Program-made: the position numbers and the translations under genes | The notes under the pieces: model-generated | Told to the model about the DNA's origin: nothing | Databases searched by the model: none | Seen by the model: the letters and a program-made list of their open reading frames with translations, nothing else | In this document: in pieces, positions 1-12,570 of the stretch | How positions within the stretch are numbered: position 1 is the first letter of the stretch | Layout: every line of letters begins with the position of its first letter | NCBI GenBank assembly: GCA_037157565.1 | Contig: JAZHRO010000036.1 | Location: 21,936,501-22,000,500, forward strand | Direction of reading: 5' to 3' | Source: Thalassia testudinum | Taxonomy: Eukaryota > Streptophyta > Magnoliopsida > Alismatales > Hydrocharitaceae | Length of the DNA stretch: 64,000 nucleotides

Positions 1-1530
1 TAGCCCAGATTTTCTACTATGGGCTAAATGAGACTTTGAAGCAGATTGCAAACACTTCCTGCGGAGGGAATTTTATGAATAAAGGCAAAAATGGAGCATT
101 CAAATTATTTGAAAATATAAGTGAAAACTCTGAACAATGCTTCCATTGTCGCCTTTAATCATACCAGCCTGCCCCGAAATATCCACAAAGTTGACATGAG
201 ACCCTCCCATTCATCCACAGATCTCAGCCTTATCGCACAGAAATTCGATGAAGTCTTCGTCGTGCACAAGAAGCTGGACGAGCTTCTGGCCAACCCCTCC
301 CGTTCTATGGCAAACACCCCCACCTCACCACTTCGTCACAATTCCAATTCTTCCAACACCAGGCTTATCCCGAGAGACCCCGTAAGACCTTCCTTACCGA
401 GTGTTGCGCTGAATGATTCTATGAGTCATGTGGATCTGGCTTCTGCAAGCCAGTATTTTGACACGGAGGACCAAGCCTCCGTGTGCTCGGAAGCATACTT
501 ACATGCAGATGCATCTTCTGGCATAGAAGACGCTTGCACCATGGGGAACAACCCGTTCTCTGCCACTTATAACCCAAGGTGGCGAAATCATCCGAACTTC
601 GCATGGTCCAACAACCCGCAGCGCCAAAACCCCGCGGGTGGACCAATGTGACAGTCCGCACCCGTCATCCCAAGGGCCCAGTCTAATCCTATGGCGAATC
701 CTCCATTAGGTCCTTGCGTACCACAAACAGAACACGCATCAAGTCCTCTTGATAAATTGATGCGAATGACGACGGAAATGTCAAAGCGCCATGAAGAGAA
801 CATGACCTCTCTTCAGCACCAATTGGAGCAGCAGAATACTGAGATCAGTCAACTACGCATGGCGACTCGATCTCAGGGCACTCTTCCCGCCCAACCTGTT
901 CCAAACCCGCGAAACTTCGTACCCCGTGGTCCGCAACCACAGGTACAACCTTCTTAGGGACAGGTTCATCAAATTCTACAAGCTCTGAGCATTCCACCAG
1001 GATTTCAGGCTAATCCCGCTGCAGCACCGCACTCTTTTGTCCCCATTGCGAGCCCTCCTTAGCCGTATGATCCCTCTGGACCTGCATCGTCCAATGCGAT
1101 CACTACGAGGAGCGGTAAGCAGACCGTCGATCCACCTCGACCTTGTCCTGGCCCGTCTTCTTCATCGTCCTCTCATTCGGGATGCGCACCGCATTCGTGA
1201 GAGGACGATACACCCAAATTGGTGCCAGAATCAGTCCCATTCCCTGAGGCTCTACTGAGGGAGCCAAAAGGCAAGGAGAAGGATATGCGGACCTTTGATA
1301 ACCTACGTAATTTGTTGAGGGATGTAGAAATCAAGGCACCTCTGCTCGAGGCTATCGACCACATACCTACTGTCGCCTGATTTTTCAAAGATTACACAAC
1401 ACCCAGGGGACAGTCAAAGAAAACTAAGAATCCGGTGGTTCTCTCGCCTCATGCGAGTTGTGCTATACTGTCAAGTCTACCACCGAAGCAGAAAGATCTG
1501 AGCACACCGCTTATTTCCTATAGCATCTAA
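1..1530 (+). pseudogene. gag: Athila-type gag, 3' part, decayed (element A1)
   Basis: This is the C-terminal part of a Ty3/gypsy Athila-lineage Gag, the structural protein of the retrotransposon particle. The first 160 bases, in frame 3, give FYYGLNE, SCGGNFMNK and LFENISENSEQ, which match a conserved Athila Gag block. A frameshift near position 140 moves the reading to frame 1, where KVDMRP, KKLDEL and the typical tail motif YNPRWRNHPNFAW (about 571-609) are seen, followed by a charged, coiled-coil-like stretch (about 745-860). Frame 1 is broken by stops at 649-651, 955-957, 1060-1062, 1198-1200, 1378-1380 and 1528-1530, and then runs on in the same frame into protease, as expected for a single gag-pol frame. 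The N-terminal half lies outside the window. The element cannot make Gag. Confidence 0.85.
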
Positions 1531-4500
1531 GGCTGCAATCTTAACTGTGCCCTGCTTGATCTAGGATCTTCCATCAATCTTATACCAACCATCATGCTCG
1601 AAAAATTTTCCCTGGGAAATCTGAAACCCACCTCTGTCACATTACAGTTGGCAGATCGTTCTATCAAAATTCCGAAGGGTGTGGTGGAAGACATGGTGGT
1701 TAGGGTCAACAGTCTCTGTTTTCCTGTTGACTTTCTTGTTTTAGATATGGAAGTTCCTAGCTCACTTTCTGATTGTCCGATCATCTTTGGTCGACCTTTC
1801 TTGGCCACAGCCCTCACCCATATCAACTGCGAGTTGAGCTGTATTGAGATTGTCGTTGGATCTGGAAAGCTCAAGATTAACATCTTCAAGGCAGCCAAGA
1901 ACTTTTATTGCGATTATATCGAGGATGACACGTCTGACGAGGACATGGCCGTCAGCACGTGTTTCGGACTAAATGGGACCTATTTTGACTACTGCAGATT
2001 GCCTTTAAACACTGACGATTGCCTGACCAACACATATTGTGACTTTCCCCCATCCCTCCCTATTCCCGTACCTTCTCTTGGCCAGACTTCTAACGAGGTT
2101 TTCTTCGCTTCCCATACCTCGTGGTTTGAGTCATATCCGGGCTACTCACCGCCGGTCCACACTCTTGAAGATCGGATTGCCCTTTCTTTCCCACCAAATC
2201 AGGCAGATTTGCAACTCCACACTGGGACCTTGAGCCCACATGCTACCCACTGGGGCTATTCCTTTTTGGATCCATCTATCCGACAAGCCCCTCTTCTTGG
2301 CCAATCTGAGGGCCAACTTCTTCCTCCTGATTTATTTTCTCATCCGCCTAGGACACTCTCGTCCCAGGAAATGGCAGACCTTTCACCATCCACTCCCGAG
2401 CTGAAAGAGCTGCCTAGTACACTTAAGTATATTTTCTTGGGACCAAATGAAATGCTCCCCGTAATCATTAGTTCAAAATTGACCAAGGAGCAAGAGTGCA
2501 AACTAACTGAGGTCCTTATGGAACACAAGGAAACCATTGGATGGTCTTTATCAGACTTATCTAGAATTAGCTCCTCATACTGCACTCACCGTATATATAC
2601 GAAGGAGGAGGCTCGACCTTCCCGCGAGATGCAGCAACGTCTCAACCCTAACATGCGGGAGGTCGTTAAAAAGGAAATTATTAAGTGGCTGGATGCGGGT
2701 ATAATCTACCAAATCAGCGATAGCCCCTGGGTGAGTCTGATTCATGTCGTGCCCAAAAAGGCGGGACTCACCATCCATGTCAATGACAGGGGCGAATCCA
2801 TCCCTACACGCACTCCTACATCTTGGAAAGTGTGTGTAGATTATAGGAAACTCAATGCTGCAACTAAGAAAGATTACTTTCCGCTACCTTTCATTGACCA
2901 AATCCTGGAGCAGTTAGAGGGAAATAAATTTTTTTGTTTCCTGGATGGATTCTCAGGATATAACCAGGTGGCAATTGACCCCCGGGACCAATAGAAAACC
3001 ACTTTTACCTACCCCTTCGGCACCTTTGCATTTAGAAGGATGCCGTTCGGACTTTGTAACACGCCAGCAACTTTCCAGAGATGTATATTGGCGATATTTC
3101 ACGACATGGTGGGTGACTTTCTCGAGGTCTTCATGGATGACTTTTTGGTCTTTGGACCATCTTTTGATGACTGTCTTGCCAACATGACTCGTATCCTTAG
3201 GAGATGTATTGATGTAAACCTCGTGCTTTCTTGGGAAAAAAGTCATTTTATGGTACACGAGGGAATTGTTCTCAGACATATCATCTCCGACAGAGGTATC
3301 GAGGTTGACAGAGCTATGCTTGATGTAATTGTTGATTTACCTGTGCCTGGCTCTATCAAACAAATCCGCTCCTCCTGGGACACGTCGGTTTCTATAGGAG
3401 ATTCATCAAAGATTTCTCCAAGATTTCTCGACCTTTAACTCATCTCCTATCAACCGACGTACCCTTCGATATGGGCCCCGACTGCATACGAGCATTCACG
3501 CAGCTGCGTAATGCTATCACCAAGGCCCCTATTCTCCAGCCACTAGATCAGTCCCTCGACTTTGAACTCATGTGTGATGCTTCCGACCTTGCAGTCAAAG
3601 CCATCTTGGGACAAAGACGCGGTAGACACCCCTTCATGGTGTACTACGCCAGTAAGACATTGGACGAGGCCCAGCGTAATTATACTACCACTGAGAAAGA
3701 ACTACTGGCGATCGTCTTTGGGCTGGATAAATTCCGCTCTTACCTTCTGGGCTCACATGTTATTGTTTTCACTGACCAGGCGGCCATTCGCCATCTCATG
3801 CATAAGAAGGATGCCAAGCCCAGACTAATTCGTTGGATCCTTCTACTCCAAGAATTTGACATTGAGATCCGCGATAAGGCCGGAGCCCAGAATGTTGTGG
3901 CTGATCATCTTTCCAGACTGGACCCTGACCATATTGGACTTACTCTGCCGATTAATGAGATTTTTCCTGATGAGCACCTATTGGCAATTAATATGGCAAG
4001 TGGACCTTGGTATGCCGACATTGCCAATTACCTTACTTCTGGATCCATTCCACGTGGCTGGCCTAAAAACCAGCATGAGCGTCTCATGGCAGAAGCAAAG
4101 TATTATTTCTGGGATAATCCACTTCTTTTTCGAATAGGTGCTAATCAAATCATCCGTCACTGTATCCCTGACAGCGAATTCCCCAGTGTGCTATCCTTCT
4201 GCCACGATCAGGCCTGCGGAGGCCATTTCTCTGGGAGGAAAACTGCATCTAAGGTGTTGCAGTGCGGTTTCTTTTGGCCCTCCCTTCACCAGGATGCACA
4301 CATGCCAAACATTACACTAGGTGCCAGTCGTTAGGGTCAATGTCACGTCGTGACATGATGCCCTTACAACCCATCCTAGCTGCGGAAATCTTCGACATTT
4401 GAGGAATTGATTTCATGGGTCCCTTTCCTCCTTCCAACGGCTTCGAATTTATCCTCGTGGCTGTTGATTATGTTTCGAAATGGATCGAGGCTATTCCCAC

Positions 4501-5289
4501 GTGACGTGCTGACCATGTTATATCCACTTGATTTGTCAAAGACCACATCTTTGCGCACTTTGGGATCCCTCGAGCTATTATCTCGGATGGAGGAAGCCAC
4601 TTTACCCATGCTTCTTTTCAGGAACTTCTGAGGACATACGGAGTCCACCATCGTATCGCATCTCCATATCATCCTCAGACGAACAGCTAGGCAGAGGTGT
4701 CGAACCGGCAAATCAAGCAAATTCTCCAAAAAATGGTTCGGCCTAACCGTAAGGATTGGTCTGACAAGCTGATTGACGCGCTTTGGGCGTATCGGACCGC
4801 CTTCAAGGCTCCCCTTGGTATGCCTCCTTATAGAATCATTTACAGGAAGCCTTGTCATTTGCCCGTGGAGTTGGAGCACCGCACTTATTTGGCGATTCGC
4901 CAATGTAACCTCGACCCAGACGTGTGTGGTCGAGAAAGGAAACTCCAACTCCAGGAGCTGGAAGAGCTCCATCGTGAAGCCTATGATTCTGCCTTAACTT
5001 TCAAGCAACGCACTAAGGCTTTTCACGACAGCCGTATTCGGTGGAAGGAATTTGAGCCATCTCAGCAAGTTTGGCTCTATAATGCCCGGCTCAAATTCTT
5101 TTCTGGGAAACTGAAGTCCAAATGGACTGGTCCTTTTTTGGTCTTGAGACCATTTCCCAACGGGGCCGTTGAGATTGAAGATCCCAAATCTGGGCATAAA
5201 TTTACTGTCAATGGGCAGCGTTTGAAGCCCTATCTTACTCATGAACCTGCCCCCGTTGGAGAAACTATTGCCCTGCTGGAGGGTAACTA
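1531..5289 (+). pseudogene. pol: Athila-type pol: PR-RT-RNaseH-IN, decayed (A1)
   Basis: This polyprotein region follows the Ty3/gypsy order. Protease shows LLDLGSS (about 1553) and IIFGRPFLAT (about 1783). RT shows WVSLIHVVPKK (about 2728), CVDYRKLN (about 2830), FLDGFSGYNQ (about 2938), MPFGLCNTPATFQ (3040) and an intact FMDDF box (3130-3144). RNase H shows [26 protein letters not shown] and VVADHLSRL (about 3560-3930). Integrase shows [24 protein letters not shown] and YHPQTN (about 4200-4690), with a C-terminal region to the stop at 5289 and no chromodomain, as in Athila. It is not functional: an in-frame stop lies at 2992-2994, one base is missing near 3374 (frame 1 to 3), and the frame shifts again to frame 2 within integrase near 4300, which also has stops near 4398, 4502 and 4688. 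The assignment rests on the RT and integrase motifs. Confidence 0.9.
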
Positions 5290-6572
5290 ATGTTGTGCCT
5301 CATTCTGAGTCCAGCTGGGGACGTTAAATTCAGCGCTCGTTGGGAGGCACCCCAACAACACTCCGCCACTGTCATGCTCACTTCACTCTTCACTTCACCA
5401 CCCACCATCCACCCACCCTACCACCCTACTGTATACCCTGCACCTCAGCTCTCGTTACCTGATCTTTCGTCCTTCCTCTACCCTACCCTGCATGCATATG
5501 AGGAGATAGCATCGTTTGGCATAGGGGGGTGGATAGGCATCCATAGGATCTGGGTATTTTATGGTATCATGTAGTTTTCATCTATCTATAAATATGTTAA
5601 AAAAAAAAAGTGTTTAGTAATGATCTGAAGGCTGAAACAAAAATACAATAAGTGTTTATGGATATTTAACCACTATTTTGAAGACTTTCCAGGCCACAGA
5701 AGCTTGATTCACTCAGGCTTGACTTAATTCACTTGAGCATTGACAAGATAGATCGGAATCTCTCCTAACTAAGGACATATTCTTGTACCTGAGACACCAG
5801 TACAGGATTCGTTGGTTTGCTTCTACTCGAGAGCCTAAGTAATCTTGGTTCACACTACACATATCAAGAAAGACCAAGTGAACATAAGATCCAACCCTAG
5901 TGTTCATTAGGGAAGGTGGAGTCCTTACCTGTGTGTGCAGGTAGACTTTTTATCCCAGGTTTTAGTCTTGTGTTTAGGAGAGACTCCACCAAAAAGGAAC
6001 TCTCCCAGCAAAAGAAAAGTGTGCTCCTCCAAATAATGTTGTAAGAGATATACTGACACGTGTTTAAAAAAAAAAAAAAGGTACAAATAAGTCTATATAT
6101 CTAACAAATGTCTGTAAAATCTTCCTACAAAAAAGTTCTTCAGGGCAAATACCCTGTTTTCTTTGAGCCACAAATGTCAGAAAATGGGAGTTGAGTTTTC
6201 TGTCATCTTTTTAAGGGTCAATCCGAAGACATGAGCTAAAACTGGGACCAACCTGCACTTAAAAATTCGTGAAACCCTGGGCTTGAGTCTTAATGTTCAT
6301 CTAGTCAGTCTTGATCCTTCACTAAGCACAAGCCATAATCTCTTAAGCTCTCGAGTACAGCAAAAACCTCCTAGGTCCTAGAAATCGTACTTAAGGTTTA
6401 AATATCAAGAGTCTTGGTTAGTTGAGAGATGGTCTATGTCATGTAAGACTTAAAGTACTGGTAGTCTTCTCTACAATTGGTTGTCACAATATCCAACAAT
6501 AAACACACCTATGTCGCCTCAAAAGAAAATCTTCAGCTTAAGATCATTTCTAAATACAATATAAAAAAAATG
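5290..6572 (+). other. 3' untranslated region of A1 with internal polypurine tract
   Basis: This non-coding stretch lies between the pol stop and the 3' polypurine tract. It begins with GGGACGTTAAATTCAGCGC and GTTGGGAGGCACCCCAAC (about 5318-5357), a post-pol block typical of Athila/Tat elements. A G-rich internal tract (GGCATAGGGGGGTGGATA, about 5518-5535) matches the second polypurine tract seen in elements B, C and D. No env-like reading frame is visible. The rest is AT-rich and has no feature I recognise. Confidence 0.7.
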
Positions 6573-6609
6573 TTTTGCTAGGGACTAGCAAAAGATAGGC
6601 ATGGGGGTA
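6573..6609 (+). promoter_or_regulatory. Hairpin plus 3' polypurine tract of A1
   Basis: Perfect 9-bp arms TTTTGCTAG and CTAGCAAAA flank a GGA loop (6573-6593). They are followed by AGGCATGGGGGTA (about 6597-6609), the purine tract that would prime plus-strand DNA synthesis directly before the LTR start at 6610. The same arrangement occurs in elements B, C and D. Confidence 0.8.
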
Positions 6610-7739
6610 TGATTGCACAGCAAAAATACACCAACAAGTGTGTCATCTTGTGCTATTTCCTAGCATTACCAGTGCATATTAGGTAGCCATAGTCGCATTT
6701 GTGAAAATAAATACATGCATGCATTTATTTGAGAGGGGAGGAGAGTGAATAAAATGGCCTTGAAATTAATGTTTTCCTTAAGTGCTGCCTCGCAAATTCA
6801 CCATCTTTATTTTTTATTTTCATTATGGCTTTGAATTTCTTCTCTGCGGCTACAGGGCATGGCGTGCTCTTCGCGCCACTCTCTGCGCCAACTTGCCCTG
6901 CACAGCCATGCACAGCCAGGGCATGGCTGTGCTTGCCTCCTTCCTCTTTAAAAAGAGCCCAGCCATCTTCTTTGCGGAGAGGGGGTCACACAAAAAAAAC
7001 AAACGCAGCACCCTTCCAGGCCATCTCCTTCCATCTCCCCTCCATACGCAACCTCTCCTCCTTATTGAGGAGCCACGCTGCGGGCAGGAGCAACTCACAG
7101 TGGTGCACAACCACCACTGTGAGTCTCACCACCGCCCAACTCATCAAAGAGCCGGTGGGCATGGTGGTTCTCCTCTCTATTTTGCCGTTCCATCCATTTC
7201 CGTCATTGCCGCAGGACTCAAGGTCTGAAGCTCCACAGCAGCAACAGCGGCAGCCAGCAGCAACGCAGGCCTCCACGCGGTTCAGGCGCCTATTCCGCGT
7301 GCTCTACGCGGGCTAGCAGGCCGCCCTCGCCCTGTCGCGAAACTCCTCCCGTAGCCCATCCGATTTCGTGCACGCCAGCCGATCAACTTTTTGCCCCTGC
7401 ACTGTAGCCACAATCTCACACTGCTACAGTGCGGTGACCGGAAAGTTTCTCACTTTTTCGGTCACCAGGCACTCTCTCTCCTCGCTGCATCCGTCGCTCG
7501 CCCGTCCGCATGCTCGCTCCCACGTACGCCAGCGCCCGCACTCGTCTGCGCCCGCTCCTTCGCCTGCGCCCGCCTCAGCGAGCAGCGTGGTGCACTGCGG
7601 TTCCTTCCCCTCGCGGTCACTCCCTCCTGCGTGCGCACTCCTCTTCACGCGCCTACGTGCCTATGCCTACGCGTTGGCATCAGACGACGGCTAAAGCATC
7701 CAGATGGCTTAACTCGTCGCTTCTTCACGCCAGCAGATG

Positions 7740-7740
<1 letters not shown>

Positions 7741-7787
<47 letters not shown>
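7741..7787. repeat. (CT)n microsatellite
   Basis: About 23 uninterrupted CT units inside the A1 LTR, followed by a degraded CT/CA-rich stretch to about 7850. Confidence 0.95.
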
Positions 7788-7790
<3 letters not shown>

Positions 7791-7859
7791 CTCTCTCACT
7801 CCCTCCTGCAGACACATACACACATACTCTCTCATACACAAACACCCACTCACTTATAC

Positions 7860-7937
7860 ACTACTATATACTTATATATATATATATACATATATCTATA
7901 CATATAGTAGTACCTATATAACTAAGTATAAGTATAG

Positions 7938-7984
<47 letters not shown>

Positions 7985-8160
7985 CACATATACTTATACA
8001 TATATATATATATATACAAATATACATACATATATACATATATCTATAACTATAAATATATACATATATATATATCTATCTACATATATCTACATACATA
8101 GATACTTATACTATATATATATATATACATATACACATATATATAACTATATACATATAT

Positions 8161-8199
<39 letters not shown>

Positions 8200-8345
8200 T
8201 ATACATACATACATATATCTAATTATAAATATATATATATACACATATATAGCTACATATACACTTATATAATTATAACCATACCTATCTATATACATAT
8301 AGATATATATTTACATATATACATATATATATATATATATTTTCA
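7860..8345. repeat. (TA)n / (CA)n compound microsatellite
   Basis: Nearly 500 bases of TA, TATC, TACA and CA repeats inside the A1 LTR, with a pure CA run at about 7937-7966 and long TA runs at about 7967-7984, 8164-8193 and 8325-8341. Open frames here, such as runs of Tyr/Ile, are artefacts of the repeat. Confidence 0.95.
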
Positions 8346-9059
8346 TATCAAATACCATACGTTGTATCGCGGGAATATCTGCACCAGTTGCTGATATTGC
8401 CCGATACACGCGTATAGAAAGCATCTTCGCACACATCTTTCACCCATCCATCCTACACTCCACGCGACACTTCGTCCTGTTGGTTGCGTCTTCCTAGACG
8501 ACGACCGACTCGACACCGTGCCACATGCCATCTCCACCTCCACCCCCACCCCTATATACAAATATAATATATACATATATATATACTATATTTATCTTAT
8601 TTCTATTTCTCTTTTCTACAATTAAAAAGATAAAAAAATATATAAAAGAGAAAAGATAATCCTTGACTTGCAGGTACTTAGTCTTGCAAATAGCATGACC
8701 AGTTTTGGGAACCCTAATTTGGCTCAAAGCTAAGAACCTGATTTTGAGGGTGTACCTCAAGGACAAAAATTATCAGAAAAAAATCTTAAATAGAAAAACA
8801 CCAAAAACATAATAAGCGAATGGAAGAGATTTGTTGTAGGACAGGCGTAGAAACTTCTTCACCTCTAATCCCACTTCCCTGAGTTCGACCTTGGGCCTAA
8901 AAGTGACCAAGATAAAATCAAGCAGGCTAGGTAAAAAAATTTTGTAAAGAGATGGTTAGGCTCGATTTAGGTTAACCACTATACTCATTTCAACGATAAA
9001 ATCACCATATTAACACAACCTATCCAGGCCCGACCAAGGGGCACAAGGGCACCAACTTC

Positions 9060-11192
9060 CGTCAAAGGCTAAGTGTAGAGCCCTCAAGAGCAAAACCCTC
9101 GCCCCTCTCTCTCACAAATCCCTCCTCTCTCAAACCCAGTATATTCGGGTATACGAGCATGCACAGTAACTAGGTAATCGGACGTGAATAGGGACCAAGC
9201 TTGCCGACGTGCGATCGCAAGCGAGGTGTGAATAGTCGGGTAAGCAGGTGTGCAGGTGTATGGGGACCTGACCCCCGTGTGTTGGGTGGGAAGCTCTCTT
9301 CACAAAAACGTGATATAGTGCTGCAAAGGGTTTGTCCCACATGATGTGGGACTATCCTTCCTGCTCCCTTCTTGCATGTAGCAAAGGATGATGCTTCATC
9401 CAATTGAAGGTGAAGGCGTGGATGTGGTCTTCAATTAAGGACCTAGGAAAGGTCTTGAAGCCAAACCGTAGCGCCTGGGCGTGGTTACAAGTTTGGAATA
9501 GGACGGACTACTACAGTTGGAGCCGAAGATGATGGCGGTGCAAGCGGAGTTTGGCGAAGACCTGAAACACATGAATATGGGCTTAATGTCCCAGTTAGAT
9601 GGTTCAACAGCTTCACTGGATGGTGAAGAAGATGATGGTGGGGTTCTCTTGGCATTGGGATGTGTATGGAGGTGTGACGGTGTCGAAGGTGGAGGTGTTA
9701 AGGTGGGTTGGTGGTTGGAGTGTTTGGGTGGATGAAAGATGAAATTGGTAGAGAGCTTTTGAAGTGGGGAGCACGGCAATGCTTCGGAAGTTGTGGCGAG
9801 GCGAGCGGTGTGGTGTAGCAAGATCACAACCTCGTCGGAGCTTGGCCGAAGCGAAGGAAGATGGAGGGGAAAAGAGGTGAACGATGGTCGAAACAAGTGT
9901 TTAAAGAGGGGGAAAAAGAGTAGAGGGGAATAGGAAGTTAGGGAACCTAATGTTAACGATCGAAAGGGGCAGGAAGGCACCAGCTTTGATTGGTCGGCGC
10001 CATGGAAGAGAATGCCTCCAGTGAGGGTAGACAACGCGACAAAAGGGGTTGGAAGCCCTGACTTTGGCCCACCAGGCGTGGATGAGCGTGAGGAAGAGTT
10101 TGTTACTCCCAATTTGATTGTTGGGAGGCCATAGGAGGACGAGGGAGAGGGTCACCGGAGTCTAGGTCGGAGGAGGCCGAAGATAGGGAAAGGAGGGGAT
10201 TTTTGGCCCTGTACCTTGCTAAGGAGTAAGGATTCTCGTCCGAAGTCCTTTTATAGGCCTAAGAGAGGAGTTTCAAGCTTGGAAACAAGCTCGCAAACTC
10301 TGGCTATTTCACGCAAACGAGATACCCACATCTTCCAAGCATTCGCATGAGAGATTAGGAAGGAATCAAGGTCCATGGTTGGGTTCATTTGGAAGGGAAT
10401 TCCTCAAGAAATCTCCCTTTCAATTTTGTAAATGTTTGATTGAGAATTGAGCGAGAAATCCTCGCTCAAATCTCAATGGTGAAGCTTCTGTTCACATAGT
10501 AGGGACCTAACTGCAAAGGTGATGAAAAACCTAGGGACCTGATTGCCAGGATTTCAAAATCTAGGGGTGTATGTGAGAGAGAAAGAGTCTGACTACACTA
10601 AAATGCAAACTAGGTCAAGATGAACTCTGATTGGGCCCAATTTTTGGCATAAACCTAATTTAGACCTAAGGAATCTATTGGTGAACTTGAATTTTAGTTT
10701 TGACTAAGTTTGATTGGGTAATTTATGCAAAAATCTAAGTTAGGGTAGAATTATGTCTGTGACTCTATTTAAGGTCAAAATAGGTTCCAAAGGTCAAATC
10801 AAGGATAACAAACCTCATGGAATATTTTTCTATGAATTTTAGAAGGCTTAGATGAATTTTATTGACAAGAACCTTTATTATTTAAGTGGGTTTGAAATTA
10901 GGGTTTAGGAGTTGTATCAATTCTCGAAATATGTGAAATCATATTTCTATCTATGTGGACCTTCTTATTAGACTTTAATGCTCATTAGACCTTAGATTAA
11001 CCCCTAGAAAATCCCATGATTATTCTGCATTCATGATATGCTACTAAAACTGTAAAATTAATCCTAATTTAATGCATTTTTCTCAGAAAGGATATGCAAG
11101 GAATTACGACTCTTAGGTGATTATGTAGGAGCTTTTGCTAATTGATTCTAACTAATTAAAGCTAGTTATGACTCATGATGATGTTATCATCA
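9060..11192 (-). mobile_element. Reverse LTR (L3) related to element C LTRs
   Basis: This block follows the element C LTRs (30740-32788 and 45240-47270) segment by segment. It shares a GGGTATGC-like start (about 9136), a TGTCCCAC/GTGGGAC block (about 9330-9350), the downstream phrase AAACCTAATTTAGACCTAA (about 10650), TATGTAGGAGCTTTTG (about 11124) and the terminal CATCA. On the minus strand the LTR would start with TGATGATAACATC at 11192. A TATA box (TATAAAAG) lies on the minus strand at 10256-10249. No purine tract follows the right end, so this is a solo LTR or a fragment. The base run GTTTG at 11193-11197 may be its target duplication, but I could not find a matching left copy, and the left end is approximate. 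Confidence 0.65.
10249..10256 (-). promoter_or_regulatory. TATA box in L3 LTR
   Basis: Minus-strand TATAAAAG in GGCCTATAAAAGGAC. It sits where the element C LTRs have their own minus-strand TATA-like boxes (about 31856 and 46344). Confidence 0.5.
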
Positions 11193-12570
11193 GTTTGTTA
11201 CATATCTTTTTCGGGCCTCCTTCTGCTTCACTTATAGGGCTCGATTTGTAAGAACCACCCGTTGGGAGACATCCCAACTACACCTTAGATAATATCTTTC
11301 CTTACTTTTGCTTTCCAATGAGGACACTGTCAAATTTAGGCATGGGTGGGTATAACCTGAGGTAGTTTATAGCATTTATACATATTCTACATGAAGTTAG
11401 GCCATCCATATTGTATTAAAGAAAAGGAGATGAAATCTTTGTGAACTAAATTGCAAGTATATTGAGGAGGAAAAAGAAAGACAAGAAGAGAGAGACAGAG
11501 AGGAAAAGGTGTAAAAATTGTGTTGGTCCCAACATTTGATTATGGAAGAGTTACCTAAGTTTTGGGCTAGAATGAATGATTAATTAAGTCCTAAAGTACT
11601 ATAGAAAAGGAGATATGTGAGGGATACCAACTTTAGGCCTCCTTGGTTTGTTTTAGGGCTTAAACACTCACGTATTTGTTAAGATCTGGACTATTCCTCA
11701 AGAGGTTGAGAAAGTTGCGAGGCTAATGTATTATGTCTAAAGCTTAGGGATTATTCAACCCTTTTACTTGTCGTTTGGTTTGTGGAACTTGGTAACCTAG
11801 GCACCCAAAAATCACACACCGATCTGATTCAATGCGCATAATTAAGAATAATGCCAAAAACGGTTCTGTTCTAAAAAGATTTTCTCGAAGATTTGACTTA
11901 GGAGTGAGTTGAAGTCACAAGTTGATTGGATGAGTTCCCAACGCGGAGAGGAGTGAAAAATACTCCCCTCGAAGATTTGTTATAACATACCGTCTCCTCG
12001 GTGCTTGTCTCCTAAGATATCTAAATATCCTACCGGGAGAATAAATGCCATAGGCAACATTATCTTGAAATGTTTATTACCAGGATTTGAATTTGGTCAC
12101 AGAATGTCATGGGCAACACTATCCCAAAGTGTCAAAAGCCAAGGTTCTGGGGTTTGCCATGAGCGGTGCTATCTCAAAGCATCAATTGCCAAGGACCCTA
12201 CGAGGATTGATAGTGGGGCAAAGAATTTGAGGTTAGATTTAGGGGAATTTAAAAAGAAAAGAGAGAAAACTCTTAAAATAAATCTCTCTCCCTCTATTAT
12301 AAAAAAAGTACAGGCAAACTGAACCTAGACTTACTGCACATACGCAAGGGTGCCTTAACCACTGGGGTCAACGAACCTCTGGGCAATTTTTGCAGGCCTT
12401 AGAAACCTTCATGGTGACCCAAGGGTGAGGCTGGTCAAGTCCATATCTTGGATGGTACTTGAGTACCTTTTGGCTTATAGTTGGTATTTCGATCTAATCT
12501 CTAGAAGTGTGGCACAATAAGGCATCCTCTTGATTAAATCTAGCTTAGAGACTTGGTTTATTTCATATGA
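11193..12570 (+). other. 3' untranslated region of element B
   Basis: No coding capacity is seen. The stretch opens with CGTTGGGAGACATCCCAAC (about 11262), the post-pol block also found in A1. It carries CAATGAGGACACTG (11316-11329) followed by the internal purine tract AGGCATGGGTGGG (about 11338-11350). Diverged tandem units of about 50-60 bp follow (about 12040-12200), each containing a variant of GCCATGGGCAACATTATC. The rest of element B to the left is missing, or displaced beyond the inserted LTRs. Confidence 0.7.
12040..12205 (+). repeat. Diverged tandem repeats in element B 3'UTR
   Basis: About three units of 50-60 bp, each with CAT(A/G)(G)GCAACA-TATC followed by AA(A)TGT and CCAAGG or CCAGGA. 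Related units lie in the element C 3'UTR on the opposite strand (about 33225-33400). Confidence 0.55.

Larger units (their letters stand above)
6610..8920 (+). mobile_element. 3' LTR of A1 (right end approximate)
   Basis: The LTR starts with TGATTGCACAGC directly after the polypurine tract. A TATA-like TTTAAAAA lies at 6947-6954. A CCCTGAGTTCGACC block at 8876-8890 matches the U5 block of the element D LTR at about 63814, which fixes the plus orientation. The right end is not certain: a CA end at 8920 is possible, but the end could reach about 9000. The partner LTR lies outside the window, so no target-site duplication can be checked. Long microsatellites lie inside. Confidence 0.6.

Noticed and set aside
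7510..8400. Long open frames over the CT/TA/CA repeats on both strands
   Set aside because: They only translate microsatellite DNA into Ser/Leu, Tyr/Ile or His/Thr runs and have no domain.
9435..10112. 225-codon minus-strand open frame in L3
   Set aside because: It is LTR sequence homologous to the element C LTRs, low-complexity Pro/Ser, with no domain.
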